DNA from: Kluyvera sichuanensis
GTDB taxonomy: Bacteria > Pseudomonadota > Gammaproteobacteria > Enterobacterales > Enterobacteriaceae
DNA: 64,000 bases
Assembly (NCBI RefSeq): GCF_014218705.1
Contig: NZ_JABBJF010000001.1
Coordinates: 124,001-188,000 of the forward strand
Direction of reading: 5' to 3'
Positions 20,244-29,970 of the stretch are shown one piece after another (positions within the stretch are counted from its first letter, which is position 1; each line of letters starts with the position of its first letter). Position numbers and translations under genes: made by a program. Under the pieces are notes generated by a model. The model saw only the letters and a list, made by a program, of their open reading frames with translations. It had not been told where the DNA came from and did no database searches.

Positions 20244-21208
20244 TGCTTTTTCAACAGCGCGCGCAGTTGGTGGTAGGTTAGTCCCAGCAGTTCGGCCGCC
20301 TGTTTTTGGTTGAATCGGGCCTGTTGCAGACTTTGCTGCAACAGGCCTTTTTCTTGTTCAAGCTGGAACTGGCGCAGATCCAGTGGCAGTGTCGGGCCGA
20401 CGTTTTCCCCTGCAGGCTCAGCATGAACCGACGGTTGGCGGCGGAACGGGTCGATAATAATATCGTCCAGCGGTTCATCAATGGAGCCGTGGCGGTAGAC
20501 CGAACGCTCCACCACGTTTTTCAGCTCACGGATATTTCCCGGCCAGCGGTAGTGCAGCAGCGTTTCTCGGGCGCGTTCGGTAAAGCCGGGAAACAGCGGC
20601 AGACCCAGTTCACGGCACATCTGAATCGCGAAGTGTTCCGCCATCAACATAATGTCGCTCTGACGTTCGCGCAGCGACGGCAGCAGCACCACGTCAAAGG
20701 CCAGCCGGTCGAGCAGGTCGGCACGGAAGGTGCCTTCCTCCACCAGCTGCGGCAAATCCGCATTGGTGGCGCACACCAGGCGTACGTTGACCTGTAATGG
20801 CTGGCTGCCGCCGACGCGTTCAAGCTCGCCGTATTCGATGACTCGCAGCAGTTTTTCCTGCACCAGCATCGGCGCGGTGGCCAGCTCATCGAGAAACAGC
20901 GTGCCGCCGTCGGCGCGCTCAAAACGCCCTGGGTGACGTTTTTGCGCCCCGGTAAACGCCCCGGCTTCATGACCAAACAGCTCGGAGTCGAGCAGGTTTT
21001 CGTTCAACGCCGCGCAGTTAAGCGAAATAAACGGCCCCTGCCAGCAGGAGGAGAGGTAGTGCAGGCGGTTGGCGATAAGCTCCTTGCCCGTCCCGCGCTC
21101 GCCGATAATCAGCACCGGTTTGTTCAGCGGCGCCAGTCGGGAAACCTGCTCCAGCACCTCAATAAAGCGGTTCGCTTCGCCGAGGAGAGTATCTTTGTTA
21201 TCTGCCAT
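20234..21208 (-). CDS. pspF: PspF, sigma-54 enhancer-binding activator of psp
   Basis: A 324-residue AAA+ activator without a receiver domain (E. coli 325). Walker A GERGTGKE, the sigma-54-contacting loop GAFTGA, Walker B GGTLFLDE, and a C-terminal Fis-type helix-turn-helix (QKQAAELLGLTYHQLRALLKK) are present. In E. coli PspA binds PspF and holds it inactive until membrane stress. The ATG at 21208 matches the E. coli N-terminus (MADNKDTLLGEA); a GTG five codons upstream is possible. It is divergent from pspA. Confidence 0.97.
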   Translation of the reverse strand: MADNKDTLLGEANRFIEVLEQVSRLAPLNKPVLIIGERGTGKELIANRLHYLSSCWQGPFISLNCAALNENLLDSELFGHEAGAFTGAQKRHPGRFERADGGTLFLDELATAPMLVQEKLLRVIEYGELERVGGSQPLQVNVRLVCATNADLPQLVEEGTFRADLLDRLAFDVVLLPSLRERQSDIMLMAEHFAIQMCRELGLPLFPGFTERARETLLHYRWPGNIRELKNVVERSVYRHGSIDEPLDDIIIDPFRRQPSVHAEPAGENVGPTLPLDLRQFQLEQEKGLLQQSLQQARFNQKQAAELLGLTYHQLRALLKKHQL

Positions 21209-21375
21209 GATGAAATTCGCCACATGTTGGTGTAATTCGCCATTTCACTGTAGGCGTTTAACGGCTGAAATTCAATCACCTCTTTGATAATCAATAAGAT
21301 AAAAAGTTGGCACGGAAGTTGTAATAGTCATTACGCAGGGCTCAGCCCGATACACAGAACTAAGAGGATTGAACA
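21209..21375 (+). promoter_or_regulatory. pspF-pspA control region with sigma-54 promoter
   Basis: A near-consensus sigma-54 promoter, TGGCAC at 21308-21313 (the -24 element), five bases, then TTGT at 21319-21322 (the -12 element), lies about 55 bases upstream of the pspA ATG. Upstream, AATTCGCCA occurs twice (about 21215 and 21234), in the area where PspF enhancer sites lie in E. coli. AT-rich sequence with partial IHF-site matches lies between them and the promoter. The promoter is strong; the enhancer and IHF assignments are inferred. Confidence 0.85.
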
Positions 21376-22044
21376 ATGGGTATTTTTTCTCGTTTTGCCG
21401 ACATCGTGAACGCCAACATCAACTCGCTGCTTGAGAAAGCGGAAGACCCACAGAAGCTGGTCCGCTTGATGATCCAGGAGATGGAAGACACCCTGGTGGA
21501 AGTGCGCTCCACCTCTGCCCGTGCGCTGGCAGAAAAGAAAGACCTGTCCCGCCGTGTGGAACGTGCGCAGGCGCAGCAGGTTGAATGGCAGGAGAAGGCC
21601 GAACTGGCACTGCGTAAAGAGAAAGACGATCTGGCGCGTGCGGCGCTGATTGAAAAACAGAAGCTGACCGACGTTATCGGCACGCTGGAACATGAAGTGA
21701 CGCTGGTGGATGAAACCCTGGCACGCATGAAAAAAGAGATCGGTGAGCTGGAGAATAAACTCAGCGAAACCCGCGCTCGTCAGCAGTCTCTGGCGCTGCG
21801 TCATCAGGCGGCGAGTTCATCCCGCGATGTGCGTCGCCAGCTGGACAGCGGTAAACTGGATGAAGCGATGGCCCGCTTTGAGTCCTTTGAACGCCGCATT
21901 GACCACATGGAAGCGGAAGCCGAAAGCCATCGTTTTGGCAAAACGCCATCGCTGGACCAGCAGTTTGCCGAGCTGAAAGCCGATGACGAAATCAGCGAGC
22001 AGCTGGCGGCGCTGAAAGCCAAAATGAAGCAGGACAACGAATAA
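21376..22044 (+). CDS. pspA: Phage shock protein A
   Basis: A 222-residue ESCRT-III-like coiled-coil protein (PspA/Vipp1 family, equal to E. coli 222). Almost entirely helical with an N-terminal amphipathic helix ([19 protein letters not shown]) that binds stressed inner membrane. It both inhibits PspF and, when released, oligomerises on damaged membrane to limit proton leakage. Expressed from the sigma-54 promoter upstream; the ATG follows AGAGG. Confidence 0.98.
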   Translation: MGIFSRFADIVNANINSLLEKAEDPQKLVRLMIQEMEDTLVEVRSTSARALAEKKDLSRRVERAQAQQVEWQEKAELALRKEKDDLARAALIEKQKLTDVIGTLEHEVTLVDETLARMKKEIGELENKLSETRARQQSLALRHQAASSSRDVRRQLDSGKLDEAMARFESFERRIDHMEAEAESHRFGKTPSLDQQFAELKADDEISEQLAALKAKMKQDNE

Positions 22045-22054
22045 TAAGTATTGC

Positions 22055-22123
22055 GTAGCCCGGACGAGGCGTTCACGCCGACTCCGGGGGAGAACCCGGC
22101 GTCGCTTTGCTCGGCCGGGCTAC
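22055..22123. repeat. REP-like palindrome between pspA and pspB
   Basis: GTAGCCCGGACGAGGCG at the left end and ...CGGCCGGGCTAC at the right form an imperfect palindrome of about 69 bases within the psp operon. It may stabilise the pspA message relative to pspBCD, as REP elements do elsewhere. Confidence 0.7.
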
Positions 22124-22179
22124 CAAAAATATTGAGCAGTACAGACGGTACTGTTGCTCATCACCAATAAGGAGTTTAC

Positions 22180-22404
22180 ATGAGCGCGCTTTTCCTCGGC
22201 ATTCCCCTGACGTTGTTTGTGCTGTTTGTTTTGCCGATTTGGCTGTGGCTTCACTATAGCAATCGCTCCCGCTCCGGCGAGCTGTCACAGGGCGAGCAGC
22301 AGCGGCTGATGCAGTTGACCGATGACGCGAAGCGGATGCGCGAGCGTATTCAGGCGCTGGAAGCCATTCTGGATGCAGAACATCCAAACTGGAGGGACAA
22401 ATAA
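22180..22404 (+). CDS. pspB: Phage shock protein B
   Basis: A 74-residue inner-membrane protein: one N-terminal transmembrane helix (FLGIPLTLFVLFVLPIWLWL) and a cytoplasmic leucine-zipper-like helix. With PspC it senses membrane stress and relieves PspA inhibition of PspF. AAGGAG ribosome site upstream; its stop overlaps the pspC start by one base. Confidence 0.97.
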   Translation: MSALFLGIPLTLFVLFVLPIWLWLHYSNRSRSGELSQGEQQRLMQLTDDAKRMRERIQALEAILDAEHPNWRDK

Positions 22405-22760
22405 TGGCGCTGGATTTGAACAAAAAGCTGTGGCGTATCCCGCAGCGAGGCATGGTGAAAGGGGTCTGCGCCGGTATTGCCGAGTACCTCGACGTACCGG
22501 TGAAGCTGATTCGTATTATTACCGTGCTGGCGATGCTGTTTGGTCTGTTTTTCTTTGTCGTCGTCGCCTATGTGATTTTGACGTTTGCCCTCGACCCGAT
22601 GCCGGAAGGGGCGATGAACAACCCGCATCAACCCTCCAGCCGCGATTTGCTGGATACGGTGGATGCTGAATTAGCCGCTGGCGAGCAGCGACTGCGCGAG
22701 ATGGAACGTTACGTGACATCTGACACTTTTACCCTGCGCAGCCGGTTCCGTCAGCTCTGA
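22404..22760 (+). CDS. pspC: Phage shock protein C
   Basis: A 118-residue PspC-domain protein with a central transmembrane segment ([22 protein letters not shown]). It partners PspB as membrane sensor of the Psp response, and in relatives protects against secretin mislocalisation. Translationally coupled to pspB. Confidence 0.97.
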   Translation: MALDLNKKLWRIPQRGMVKGVCAGIAEYLDVPVKLIRIITVLAMLFGLFFFVVVAYVILTFALDPMPEGAMNNPHQPSSRDLLDTVDAELAAGEQRLREMERYVTSDTFTLRSRFRQL

Positions 22761-22774
22761 GCAAGAGGTCACTG

Positions 22775-22993
22775 ATGAATAATAAATGGCAGCGGGCAGG
22801 CCAAAAGGTGAAGCCCGGTTTGAAAATCGTTGGCAAGCTGGCGCTCCTGACGGCCCTGCGTTACGGGCCGGCAGGCGTAGCCGGATGGGCGGTGAAGTCC
22901 GTCGCCCGTCGCCCGCTGAAAATGTTTCTGGCGGTGGCGCTGGAACCGCTGTTGTCCCGCCTCGCCAAACGTTATTTCCCCATGGCAAAATAG
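22775..22993 (+). CDS. pspD: Phage shock protein D
   Basis: A 72-residue basic, partly hydrophobic protein, the last psp gene here, 14 bases after pspC. It matches E. coli PspD (73 residues) in size and in [21 protein letters not shown]. Its role is peripheral and poorly defined. The rhodanese gene pspE, which follows in E. coli, is not present; ycjX follows instead. Confidence 0.92.
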   Translation: MNNKWQRAGQKVKPGLKIVGKLALLTALRYGPAGVAGWAVKSVARRPLKMFLAVALEPLLSRLAKRYFPMAK

Positions 22994-23027
22994 GGCTATC
23001 GGCGTAGCGAGGAGTGTCTGATAAGCA

Positions 23028-24425
23028 ATGAAGCGACTCAAAAATGAATTCAATGCGCTGGTCAACCGTGGCGTTGACCGGCATCTTCGTCTTGCCGTTA
23101 CCGGCCTCAGCCGCAGCGGCAAGACCGCCTTTATCACCGGCCTGGTGAATCAGCTACTCAATATTCATACCGGCGCGCGCCTGCCGCTGTTGAGCGCGGT
23201 GCGCGAAGAGCGCCTGCTCGGCGTCAAGCGCATTCCCCAGCGCGACCTCGGTATCCCGCGATTCACCTACGACGAAGGGCTGGCGCAGCTATACGGCCAG
23301 CCGCCGTCCTGGCCGACGCCGACGCGTGGGGTAAGCGAAATACGTCTGGCGCTGCGCTATAAATCGAACGACTCGCTGCTGCGTCACTTTAAAGAGACCT
23401 CCACGCTCTATCTGGAAATTGTCGACTACCCTGGCGAGTGGCTGCTCGACTTACCGATGCTCAACCAGGACTACCTGAGCTGGTCGCGCCAGATGACCGG
23501 GCTGTTGACCGGCCAGCGTGCCGAGTGGTCGGCAAAATGGCGGCAGCTGTGCGAAGGGCTGGATCCGTTTGCACCCGCTGACGAAAACCGGCTGGCGGAA
23601 ATCGCTCAGGCGTGGACCGACTACCTGCACCAGTGCAAGCAGGAAGGGCTGCACTTTATTCAGCCGGGTCGCTTTGTGCTGCCTGGCGACCTGGCCGGTG
23701 CCCCGGCGCTGCAGTTTTTCCCGTGGCCGGACGTGGACGCCATCGGTGAGTCAAAGCTCGCGCAGGCGGACAAACACAGCAACGCCGGAATGCTGCGCGA
23801 GCGCTTCCATTACTACTGCGAAAAAGTGGTGAAGGGGTTCTACCGGGATCACTTCCTGCGTTTCGACCGCCAGATTGTACTGGTCGATTGCTTACAGCCG
23901 CTCAACAGCGGCCCGCAGGCGTTTAACGATATGCGCCTGGCGCTGACGCAGTTGATGCACAGCTTCCATTACGGGCAGCGTACCCTGTTCCGTCGTCTGT
24001 TTTCGCCGGTTATCGACAAGCTGCTGTTTGCCGCCACCAAGGCGGATCACGTCACCGTCGATCAGCACGGCAATATGGTGTCGCTGCTGCAACAGCTGAT
24101 CCAGGACGCCTGGCAGAACGCGGCCTTTGAAGGCATTACCATGGACTGTCTGGGGCTGGCTTCGGTACAGGCAACGCAGAGTGGGCTGATTGAGGTTAAC
24201 GGCGAGAAGATCCCGGCGTTACGCGGTCATCGCTTAAGCGACGGCCAGCCGCTCACCGTCTACCCAGGTGAAGTCCCAGCGCGTCTGCCCGGGCAGGCTT
24301 TCTGGGATAAACAAGGTTTTCAGTTTGAGGCCTTCAGACCGCAGACGATGGACGTTGACCAGCCGCTGCCGCATATCCGTCTGGATGCCGCGCTGGAGTT
24401 TTTGATTGGAGATAAGCTGCGATGA
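23028..24425 (+). CDS. ycjX: YcjX, DUF463 P-loop protein
   Basis: A 465-residue predicted GTPase-like P-loop protein, the same length as E. coli YcjX. Walker A is [10 protein letters not shown] (about residues 25-34) and a DxxG-like segment VDYPGEW is near residue 135. In E. coli ycjX and ycjF are part of the PspF regulon. Its stop overlaps the ycjF start by four bases (ATGA), so the two are co-translated. The biochemical function is unknown. Confidence 0.95.
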   Translation: MKRLKNEFNALVNRGVDRHLRLAVTGLSRSGKTAFITGLVNQLLNIHTGARLPLLSAVREERLLGVKRIPQRDLGIPRFTYDEGLAQLYGQPPSWPTPTRGVSEIRLALRYKSNDSLLRHFKETSTLYLEIVDYPGEWLLDLPMLNQDYLSWSRQMTGLLTGQRAEWSAKWRQLCEGLDPFAPADENRLAEIAQAWTDYLHQCKQEGLHFIQPGRFVLPGDLAGAPALQFFPWPDVDAIGESKLAQADKHSNAGMLRERFHYYCEKVVKGFYRDHFLRFDRQIVLVDCLQPLNSGPQAFNDMRLALTQLMHSFHYGQRTLFRRLFSPVIDKLLFAATKADHVTVDQHGNMVSLLQQLIQDAWQNAAFEGITMDCLGLASVQATQSGLIEVNGEKIPALRGHRLSDGQPLTVYPGEVPARLPGQAFWDKQGFQFEAFRPQTMDVDQPLPHIRLDAALEFLIGDKLR

Positions 24426-25489
24426 ACGACGCCTATAAACCACGCATTGATTTTGACGGCCCGCTTGAGGACGTAAAAGCAGAACAGTTTAAAACCTCGC
24501 AGGCGTTTGATGACGTCACGGCGGAAAAATTCGCACCGGTCACGCTCGATGAAGCGCCGGAGCAGGAAGGACAGGTGGAAGCCACCCTCGATGCCGCGCT
24601 GCGCCCGAAACGCAGCCTGTGGCGCAAAATGGTCAGCGCGGGGCTTGGCCTGTTTGGCATCAGCGTCGTCGCCCAGGGCGTACAGTGGACGATGACCGCC
24701 TGGCAAACCAACGACTGGGCGGCGCTCGGTGGCTGTGCCGCCGGGGCGCTGATTGTTGGTGCGGGTGTCGGTTCGGTGGTCACCGAATGGCGCCGACTCT
24801 GGCGCTTGCGCCAGCGCGCGGAAGAACGCGATGAAGCGCGTACCCTAATGCACAGCCACAGCGTGGGCAAAGGGCGTGCGTTCTGCGAAGGGCTGGCGCG
24901 TCAGGCGGGGCTTGACCAGTCGCACCCGGCGCTACAGCGCTGGTACGCGGCTATCCACGAAACCCAGAGCGATCGCGAAGTGGTCAGCCTGTATGCCCAT
25001 CTGGTGCAGCCGGTGCTGGACGCGCAGGCGCGTCGTGAAATCAGCCGCTCGGCGGCGGAGTCGACGTTGATGATTGCCGTCAGCCCGCTGGCGCTGGTGG
25101 ACATGGGCTTTATTGCCTGGCGTAACCTGCGCCTGATTAACCGTATCGCGAACCTCTATGGCATCGAGCTTGGCTACTACAGCCGCCTGCGCCTGTTCCG
25201 ACTGGTGCTTATCAACATCGCCTTTGCTGGGGCCAGCGAGCTGGTGCGGGAAATCGGGATGGACTGGATGTCTCAGGATCTGGCCGCGCGTCTGTCGACC
25301 CGTGCGGCGCAGGGGATTGGTGCCGGGCTGCTGACCGCGCGTCTAGGGATCAAGGCGATGGAGCTTTGCCGACCGCTGCCGTGGATTGATAACGATAAGC
25401 CGCGCCTCGGTGACTTCCGCCGCGAGCTGATAGGGCAACTGAAAGCGACGGTGCAGAAAGGAAAATCGGCGGCACAACGGGATAGTTGA
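24422..25489 (+). CDS. ycjF: YcjF, DUF697 inner-membrane protein
   Basis: A 355-residue UPF0283 protein (E. coli 353). An acidic N-terminal cytoplasmic stretch is followed by two membrane helices (about 70-125), then a helical C-terminal DUF697 domain. It is coupled to ycjX and by synteny belongs to the extended Psp response. Function unknown. Confidence 0.94.
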   Translation: MNDAYKPRIDFDGPLEDVKAEQFKTSQAFDDVTAEKFAPVTLDEAPEQEGQVEATLDAALRPKRSLWRKMVSAGLGLFGISVVAQGVQWTMTAWQTNDWAALGGCAAGALIVGAGVGSVVTEWRRLWRLRQRAEERDEARTLMHSHSVGKGRAFCEGLARQAGLDQSHPALQRWYAAIHETQSDREVVSLYAHLVQPVLDAQARREISRSAAESTLMIAVSPLALVDMGFIAWRNLRLINRIANLYGIELGYYSRLRLFRLVLINIAFAGASELVREIGMDWMSQDLAARLSTRAAQGIGAGLLTARLGIKAMELCRPLPWIDNDKPRLGDFRRELIGQLKATVQKGKSAAQRDS

Positions 25490-25612
25490 CGAGATAAAAT
25501 ATGGTTATGCAAAAATTGTATAACCTATTTCTATACTTATCTTTACTGAAAGTGACAAGCAGCGCTACTTTAGCTGAATCGTCCACAACACGTTCATTTT
25601 CAGGAAGTCCCG

Positions 25613-27181
25613 ATGACCAAAAAACTGCTGCCGTTACTCGTGCTGACCGCGCTGTCAGCTTCCGCATACGCCGCTACGCCGCCGAACACGCTGGTCGTGG
25701 CTCAGGGTCTGGACGATATTGTCAGTCTGGACCCGGCGGAAGCCAACGAGCTCTCCAGCATCCAGACGGTGCCAAGCCTCTACCAGCGTCTGGTCCAGCC
25801 GGATCGTAACGACCCGGCAAAAATCACCCCGATTCTGGCAGAAAGCTGGCAGGCTGATGCGGCGAAGAAAACGCTGACCATCAAGCTGAAAAGCGACGCC
25901 AAATTTGCCTCCGGCAACCCGCTGCGCCCGGAAGATGTGATCTTCTCTTACACCCGTGCCGTCACGCTCAACAAATCTCCGGCGTTTATCCTTAACGTCC
26001 TCGGCTGGGAGCCTGGCAACATTGCCAGCCAGCTGAAGAAAATTGACGACCATACGCTACAGCTAAGCTGGACCGCTGACGTCAGCCCATCGGTGGCGCT
26101 GAATATTCTCTCTACGCCGATTGCCTCGATTGTGGATGAGAAGCTGGTGGCAGCCAACGTGAAGGGTAATGACTTCGGTAACGAATGGCTGAAAATGCAC
26201 TCGGCGGGCAGCGGTGCGTTCAAAATGCGCGTCTACCAGCCGCATCAGGCTATCGTGCTGGAAGCCAACGACACTTCACCAACCGGCGCACCGAAACTGA
26301 AAAGCGTGATCATTAAAAACGTGCCGGATCCGGCCTCCCGCCGCCTGCTGATCCAACAGGGCGATGCTGATGTGGCGCGCGACCTCGGCGCCGATCAGAT
26401 TGACGCCCTCCAGGGTAAGCCGGGCTTACAGGTATTAAGCATTCCGTCTGCCGAGCAAAACTACGTGGTGTTCAATACCGCGAACACCGCCAACCCGCTG
26501 CTGGCGAACCCGGCGTTCTGGGAAGCGGCGCGCTGGCTGGTGGACTACAACGGCATCACCAAAGATCTGCTGAAAGGGCAGTACTTCGTGCATCAGAGCT
26601 TCCTGCCGGTCGGTTTCCCGGGCGCGCTGGACAACACGCCGTTTAAATTTGACCCTGCCAAAGCCAAAGAAATTCTGGCGAAAGCGGGCATCAAAGACGC
26701 CCACTTCACTCTCGATGTGGAAAACAAACCGCCGTTTATCACCATTGCGCAGTCGATGCAGGCAAGCTTTGCCCAGGGCGGCGTGAAGGTGGATCTGCTG
26801 CCAGCAGCGGGCAGCCAGGTTTACGCTCGCGTGCGGGCGAAGCAGCATCAGGCGGCGATTCGTCTGTGGATCCCGGACTACTTTGACGCGCACTCCAACG
26901 CCAGCGCCTTTGCCTTTAACGACGGTAAATCCAGCACCGTGGCGGGGCTGAACGGCTGGAAAATCCCTGAGCTGAATAAAGCCACGCTGGCGGCCGTCGC
27001 CGAACCGGACGTCGCAAAACGCCTTGACCTGTACAAAAAAATGCAGGAAGAGCTGCAGCGTAATTCGCCGTATGTCTTTATTGACCAGGGCAAAACGCAG
27101 ATTGTGGTTCGCGACAACGTGAAGGGCTACCAGCAAGGGCTGAACGCCGATATGGTCTGGTACGACCGCGTGACGAAATAG
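25613..27181 (+). CDS. Family-5 ABC transporter substrate-binding protein
   Basis: A 522-residue periplasmic binding protein of the peptide/nickel family (SBP_bac_5). Signal peptide MTKKLLPLLVLTALSASAYA, then typical family motifs (SLDPAEANELSS, ILAESWQ, ADVARDLGADQID). It heads a five-gene importer operon with two permeases and two ATPases. It is distinct from the sapA and mppA products in the same window. It could bind peptides, nickel complexes or another small ligand; nothing in the sequence settles this. The operon is absent from this position in E. coli K-12. Confidence 0.9.
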   Translation: MTKKLLPLLVLTALSASAYAATPPNTLVVAQGLDDIVSLDPAEANELSSIQTVPSLYQRLVQPDRNDPAKITPILAESWQADAAKKTLTIKLKSDAKFASGNPLRPEDVIFSYTRAVTLNKSPAFILNVLGWEPGNIASQLKKIDDHTLQLSWTADVSPSVALNILSTPIASIVDEKLVAANVKGNDFGNEWLKMHSAGSGAFKMRVYQPHQAIVLEANDTSPTGAPKLKSVIIKNVPDPASRRLLIQQGDADVARDLGADQIDALQGKPGLQVLSIPSAEQNYVVFNTANTANPLLANPAFWEAARWLVDYNGITKDLLKGQYFVHQSFLPVGFPGALDNTPFKFDPAKAKEILAKAGIKDAHFTLDVENKPPFITIAQSMQASFAQGGVKVDLLPAAGSQVYARVRAKQHQAAIRLWIPDYFDAHSNASAFAFNDGKSSTVAGLNGWKIPELNKATLAAVAEPDVAKRLDLYKKMQEELQRNSPYVFIDQGKTQIVVRDNVKGYQQGLNADMVWYDRVTK

Positions 27182-27196
27182 TCCGTCAGATAACCC

Positions 27197-27225
27197 TGGC
27201 CCGGCGGCGTAAACCGTCCGGGCCA
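27197..27225 (+). repeat. Intra-operon stem-loop
   Basis: TGGCCCGG (27197-27204) pairs perfectly with CCGGGCCA (27218-27225), with an inner CGG/CCG extension around CGTAAA. It lies between the binding-protein gene and the first permease, where such hairpins often protect the message of the abundant binding protein. No U-tract follows, so it is not a simple terminator. Confidence 0.65.
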
Positions 27226-27258
27226 TTGTCGTTTTCTCGTTGATATACGGAAATACCC

Positions 27259-28308
27259 ATGCCCGCCGCTTTACCGAATCCCACCGCGCTGCGAACGCGT
27301 CGGTTACTGTCTGCGCTTTTTCAGGGCTTGCTAACACTCGCGCTCACGCTGCTGGGGCTGTTGCTTGTCACCTTTGCGCTCTCTGCGCTTTCACCCGTTG
27401 ACCGCGTGCTGCAAATTGTTGGCGACCACGCCAGCCAGTCGACCTACGATCAGGTTCGCCATCAGTTGGGCCTTGACCGTTCTCTACCGGTACAGTTCTG
27501 GCACTATCTGGTTAACCTGTTCCATGGCGATCTCGGCACCGCCAGCGCCACCGGGCAACCGGTGCTGCACGATCTGCTGGCCGCCTTTCCCGCAACGCTT
27601 GAACTCGCCACGCTGGCGCTGGTTATCGGCGCGGTGTTCGGCGTGATTGCTGGCGTCCTCTGCGCCCGCTACGCGGGTTCCCCCTGGGATTTTGCCGTAC
27701 GAACGCTGACGCTGTTGGGTAACTCGGTGCCGATTTTCTGGCTCGGGCTGCTGATGCTGGCGCTGTTCTACGCGAAGCTGCAGTGGAGCCCTGGCCCCGG
27801 TCGGCTCGACGACATCTACCAGTTCACCATCGAACCCAAAACCGGTTTTGCGTTGATTGATACCTGGCTTTCCGGCGACAAAGAGGCTTTCCGCAACGCG
27901 TTCAGCCATCTGGTGCTGCCGGTGCTGCTGCTGGCCTACTATTCGCTGGCCAGTATCACGCGCCTCACGCGTTCCGCCTGCCTGAGCGAGATGAACAAAG
28001 AGTACATCCTGCTGGCACGCGCCAAAGGGGCAGGTGAGATGAGCATTCTGCTGCGTCACGTGCTGCCGAATATCCGCGGTACGCTGCTGACGGTCATCGC
28101 GCTGGCCTATACCTCAATGCTAGAGGGCGCGGTGCTGACCGAGACGGTGTTCTCCTGGCCGGGGATTGGCCGCTACCTGACGACGGCGCTGTTCGCTGGC
28201 GATACGGCGGCAATAATGGGGGGAACGCTGCTGATTGGCGTTTGTTTTGTATTGATTAATAACCTCACCGATGTGCTGGTGCGGCTGACCGACCCGAGGG
28301 TTCGCTGA
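27259..28308 (+). CDS. ABC transporter permease (DppB/OppB type)
   Basis: A 349-residue inner-membrane permease with six or so helices and the EAA loop ARAKGAGEMSILLRHVLPNI. Second gene of the operon. Its stop overlaps the start of the next permease by one base. Substrate follows the binding protein and is unknown. Confidence 0.9.
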   Translation: MPAALPNPTALRTRRLLSALFQGLLTLALTLLGLLLVTFALSALSPVDRVLQIVGDHASQSTYDQVRHQLGLDRSLPVQFWHYLVNLFHGDLGTASATGQPVLHDLLAAFPATLELATLALVIGAVFGVIAGVLCARYAGSPWDFAVRTLTLLGNSVPIFWLGLLMLALFYAKLQWSPGPGRLDDIYQFTIEPKTGFALIDTWLSGDKEAFRNAFSHLVLPVLLLAYYSLASITRLTRSACLSEMNKEYILLARAKGAGEMSILLRHVLPNIRGTLLTVIALAYTSMLEGAVLTETVFSWPGIGRYLTTALFAGDTAAIMGGTLLIGVCFVLINNLTDVLVRLTDPRVR

Positions 28309-29141
28309 TGCCATCATCTCTGTTTTTGCGCCGATTACTGCGCTCGCCTGCGGCCTGCTGCGGGCTGATTATTATTGCCCTGCTGGTACTGACGGCGTTG
28401 TTGGCGCCGTGGCTTGCGCCGCAGGATCCCAACTGGCAGGACGCCGCCGCGCGTTTGCAAATGCCCAACGCGCAGCATTGGCTCGGCACCGACAGCTACG
28501 GGCGCGACCTGCTCTCAAGGCTGATTTACGGTACTCGTCCGGCACTGGGGCTGGTGGCGCTGGTGACGGTGATTACGCTGCCGGTTGGGCTGCTGATTGG
28601 CATTCTTTCCGGCTATTACGGCGGCTGGCTGGAGCGCATTCTGATGCGTTTTACCGACGTGGTGATGTCGATGCCGCGCCTGATTCTGGCCTTTGCCTTC
28701 GTGGCGATGCTGGGCCCAGGGTTGGTTAACGGCGCGTTAGCGCTGGCGCTGACCACCTGGCCTGCCTATGCACGACAGGCGCGCAGTGAAATCCAGCGTC
28801 TGCGGCATAGCGACTATTTAGCCGCCGCCGAAATGATGGGGATTCGCGGCCTGCGCCTGCTGATCGGCCATATTCTGCCGCTGTGTCTGCCGTCGGCGAT
28901 CGTACGTCTGGCGCTGGATCTGGCGGGGATCATTCTGGCCGCTGCGGGTTTAGGCTTCCTCGGCCTGGGCGCACGCCCGCCGATGGCGGAGTGGGGGGCG
29001 ATGATTGCCGATGGCATGCAGGTGATCTTTGATCAGTGGTGGATTGCCGCCGCACCAGGTGCGGCGATTCTGATTGCCAGCCTGGCGTTTAACCTGCTGG
29101 GCGATGGTTTACGTGACGTTCTGGAGCCGCAACATGACTGA
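28308..29141 (+). CDS. ABC transporter permease (DppC/OppC type)
   Basis: A 277-residue permease with the OppC-like N-terminal segment and EAA loop AAEMMGIRGLRLLIGHILP. It overlaps the upstream permease by one base and the downstream ATPase by eight bases, so all components are probably made from one message. Confidence 0.9.
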   Translation: MPSSLFLRRLLRSPAACCGLIIIALLVLTALLAPWLAPQDPNWQDAAARLQMPNAQHWLGTDSYGRDLLSRLIYGTRPALGLVALVTVITLPVGLLIGILSGYYGGWLERILMRFTDVVMSMPRLILAFAFVAMLGPGLVNGALALALTTWPAYARQARSEIQRLRHSDYLAAAEMMGIRGLRLLIGHILPLCLPSAIVRLALDLAGIILAAAGLGFLGLGARPPMAEWGAMIADGMQVIFDQWWIAAAPGAAILIASLAFNLLGDGLRDVLEPQHD

Positions 29142-29970
29142 GCAACGCCTTTCCGTACAGGGGCTGAATATTGATTATCCCCGCGCGCGGGTGGTCAACA
29201 ATATGAGCTTCACGCTCGGCAATGAGCGACTGGCGCTGGTGGGGGAATCCGGCTCCGGCAAGTCGATGACCGCGCGGGCGTTGATGGGGCTGGTGCGCAA
29301 GCCGGGTATCGTCAGCGCCGACCGTCTCAACGTGCTTGGCCATGATGTGCTCTCCCTGAATGCGCGCGGCTGGCGTGCGCTGCGGGGCAACGACATCGCC
29401 ATGGTGCTGCAAGACCCTCGCTATGCGCTGAACCCGGTGAAAACGGTACGTGAGCAACTGGAAGAGGCGCTCACTCTCCATCAGCGGCTGAACCGCCGCG
29501 AGCGGCAGGAAAAGTGTGAGTCCGCGGTGCTGGCGATGGGGCTCGACGTGGCGGTGCTGAACCGCTATCCGGGCGAACTGTCCGGCGGCATGGGCCAGCG
29601 GGTGATGATTGCCATTGCGCTGATTAACGACCCTAAAGTCCTGATTGCCGATGAACCCACCTCGGCGCTGGATGCCCGTCTGCGTAATCAGATCCTCGAG
29701 CTGCTGGTGGCGCAGTGCGAACAGCGGCAGATGGCGATGCTGCTGATTAGCCACGATTTACCGCTGGTGGCTCAGCACTGCGACCGGGTATTGGTGATGT
29801 ATCAGGGTAACGGCGTGGATGAGATGGCGGCACGCGATTTACCGCAGGCCACGCACCCTTACACCCGCACCTTGTGGACCTGCCGCCCGAACGCGCAGAC
29901 CTATGGTCAGATGCTGCCGACGCTGGATCGCAGTCAGAACTTTGAGGAGACGGCGCATGGCGATCGTTGA
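29134..29970 (+). CDS. ABC transporter ATPase (DppD type)
   Basis: A 278-residue ATPase with Walker [10 protein letters not shown], signature LSGGMGQR, and Walker B VLIADEPTSALD. The start at 29134 (MTEQRLSVQG) was chosen because the longer frame runs back into the permease gene. At 278 residues it lacks the extended cysteine-containing C-terminus seen in SapD. It overlaps the next ATPase by 14 bases. Confidence 0.9.
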   Translation: MTEQRLSVQGLNIDYPRARVVNNMSFTLGNERLALVGESGSGKSMTARALMGLVRKPGIVSADRLNVLGHDVLSLNARGWRALRGNDIAMVLQDPRYALNPVKTVREQLEEALTLHQRLNRRERQEKCESAVLAMGLDVAVLNRYPGELSGGMGQRVMIAIALINDPKVLIADEPTSALDARLRNQILELLVAQCEQRQMAMLLISHDLPLVAQHCDRVLVMYQGNGVDEMAARDLPQATHPYTRTLWTCRPNAQTYGQMLPTLDRSQNFEETAHGDR

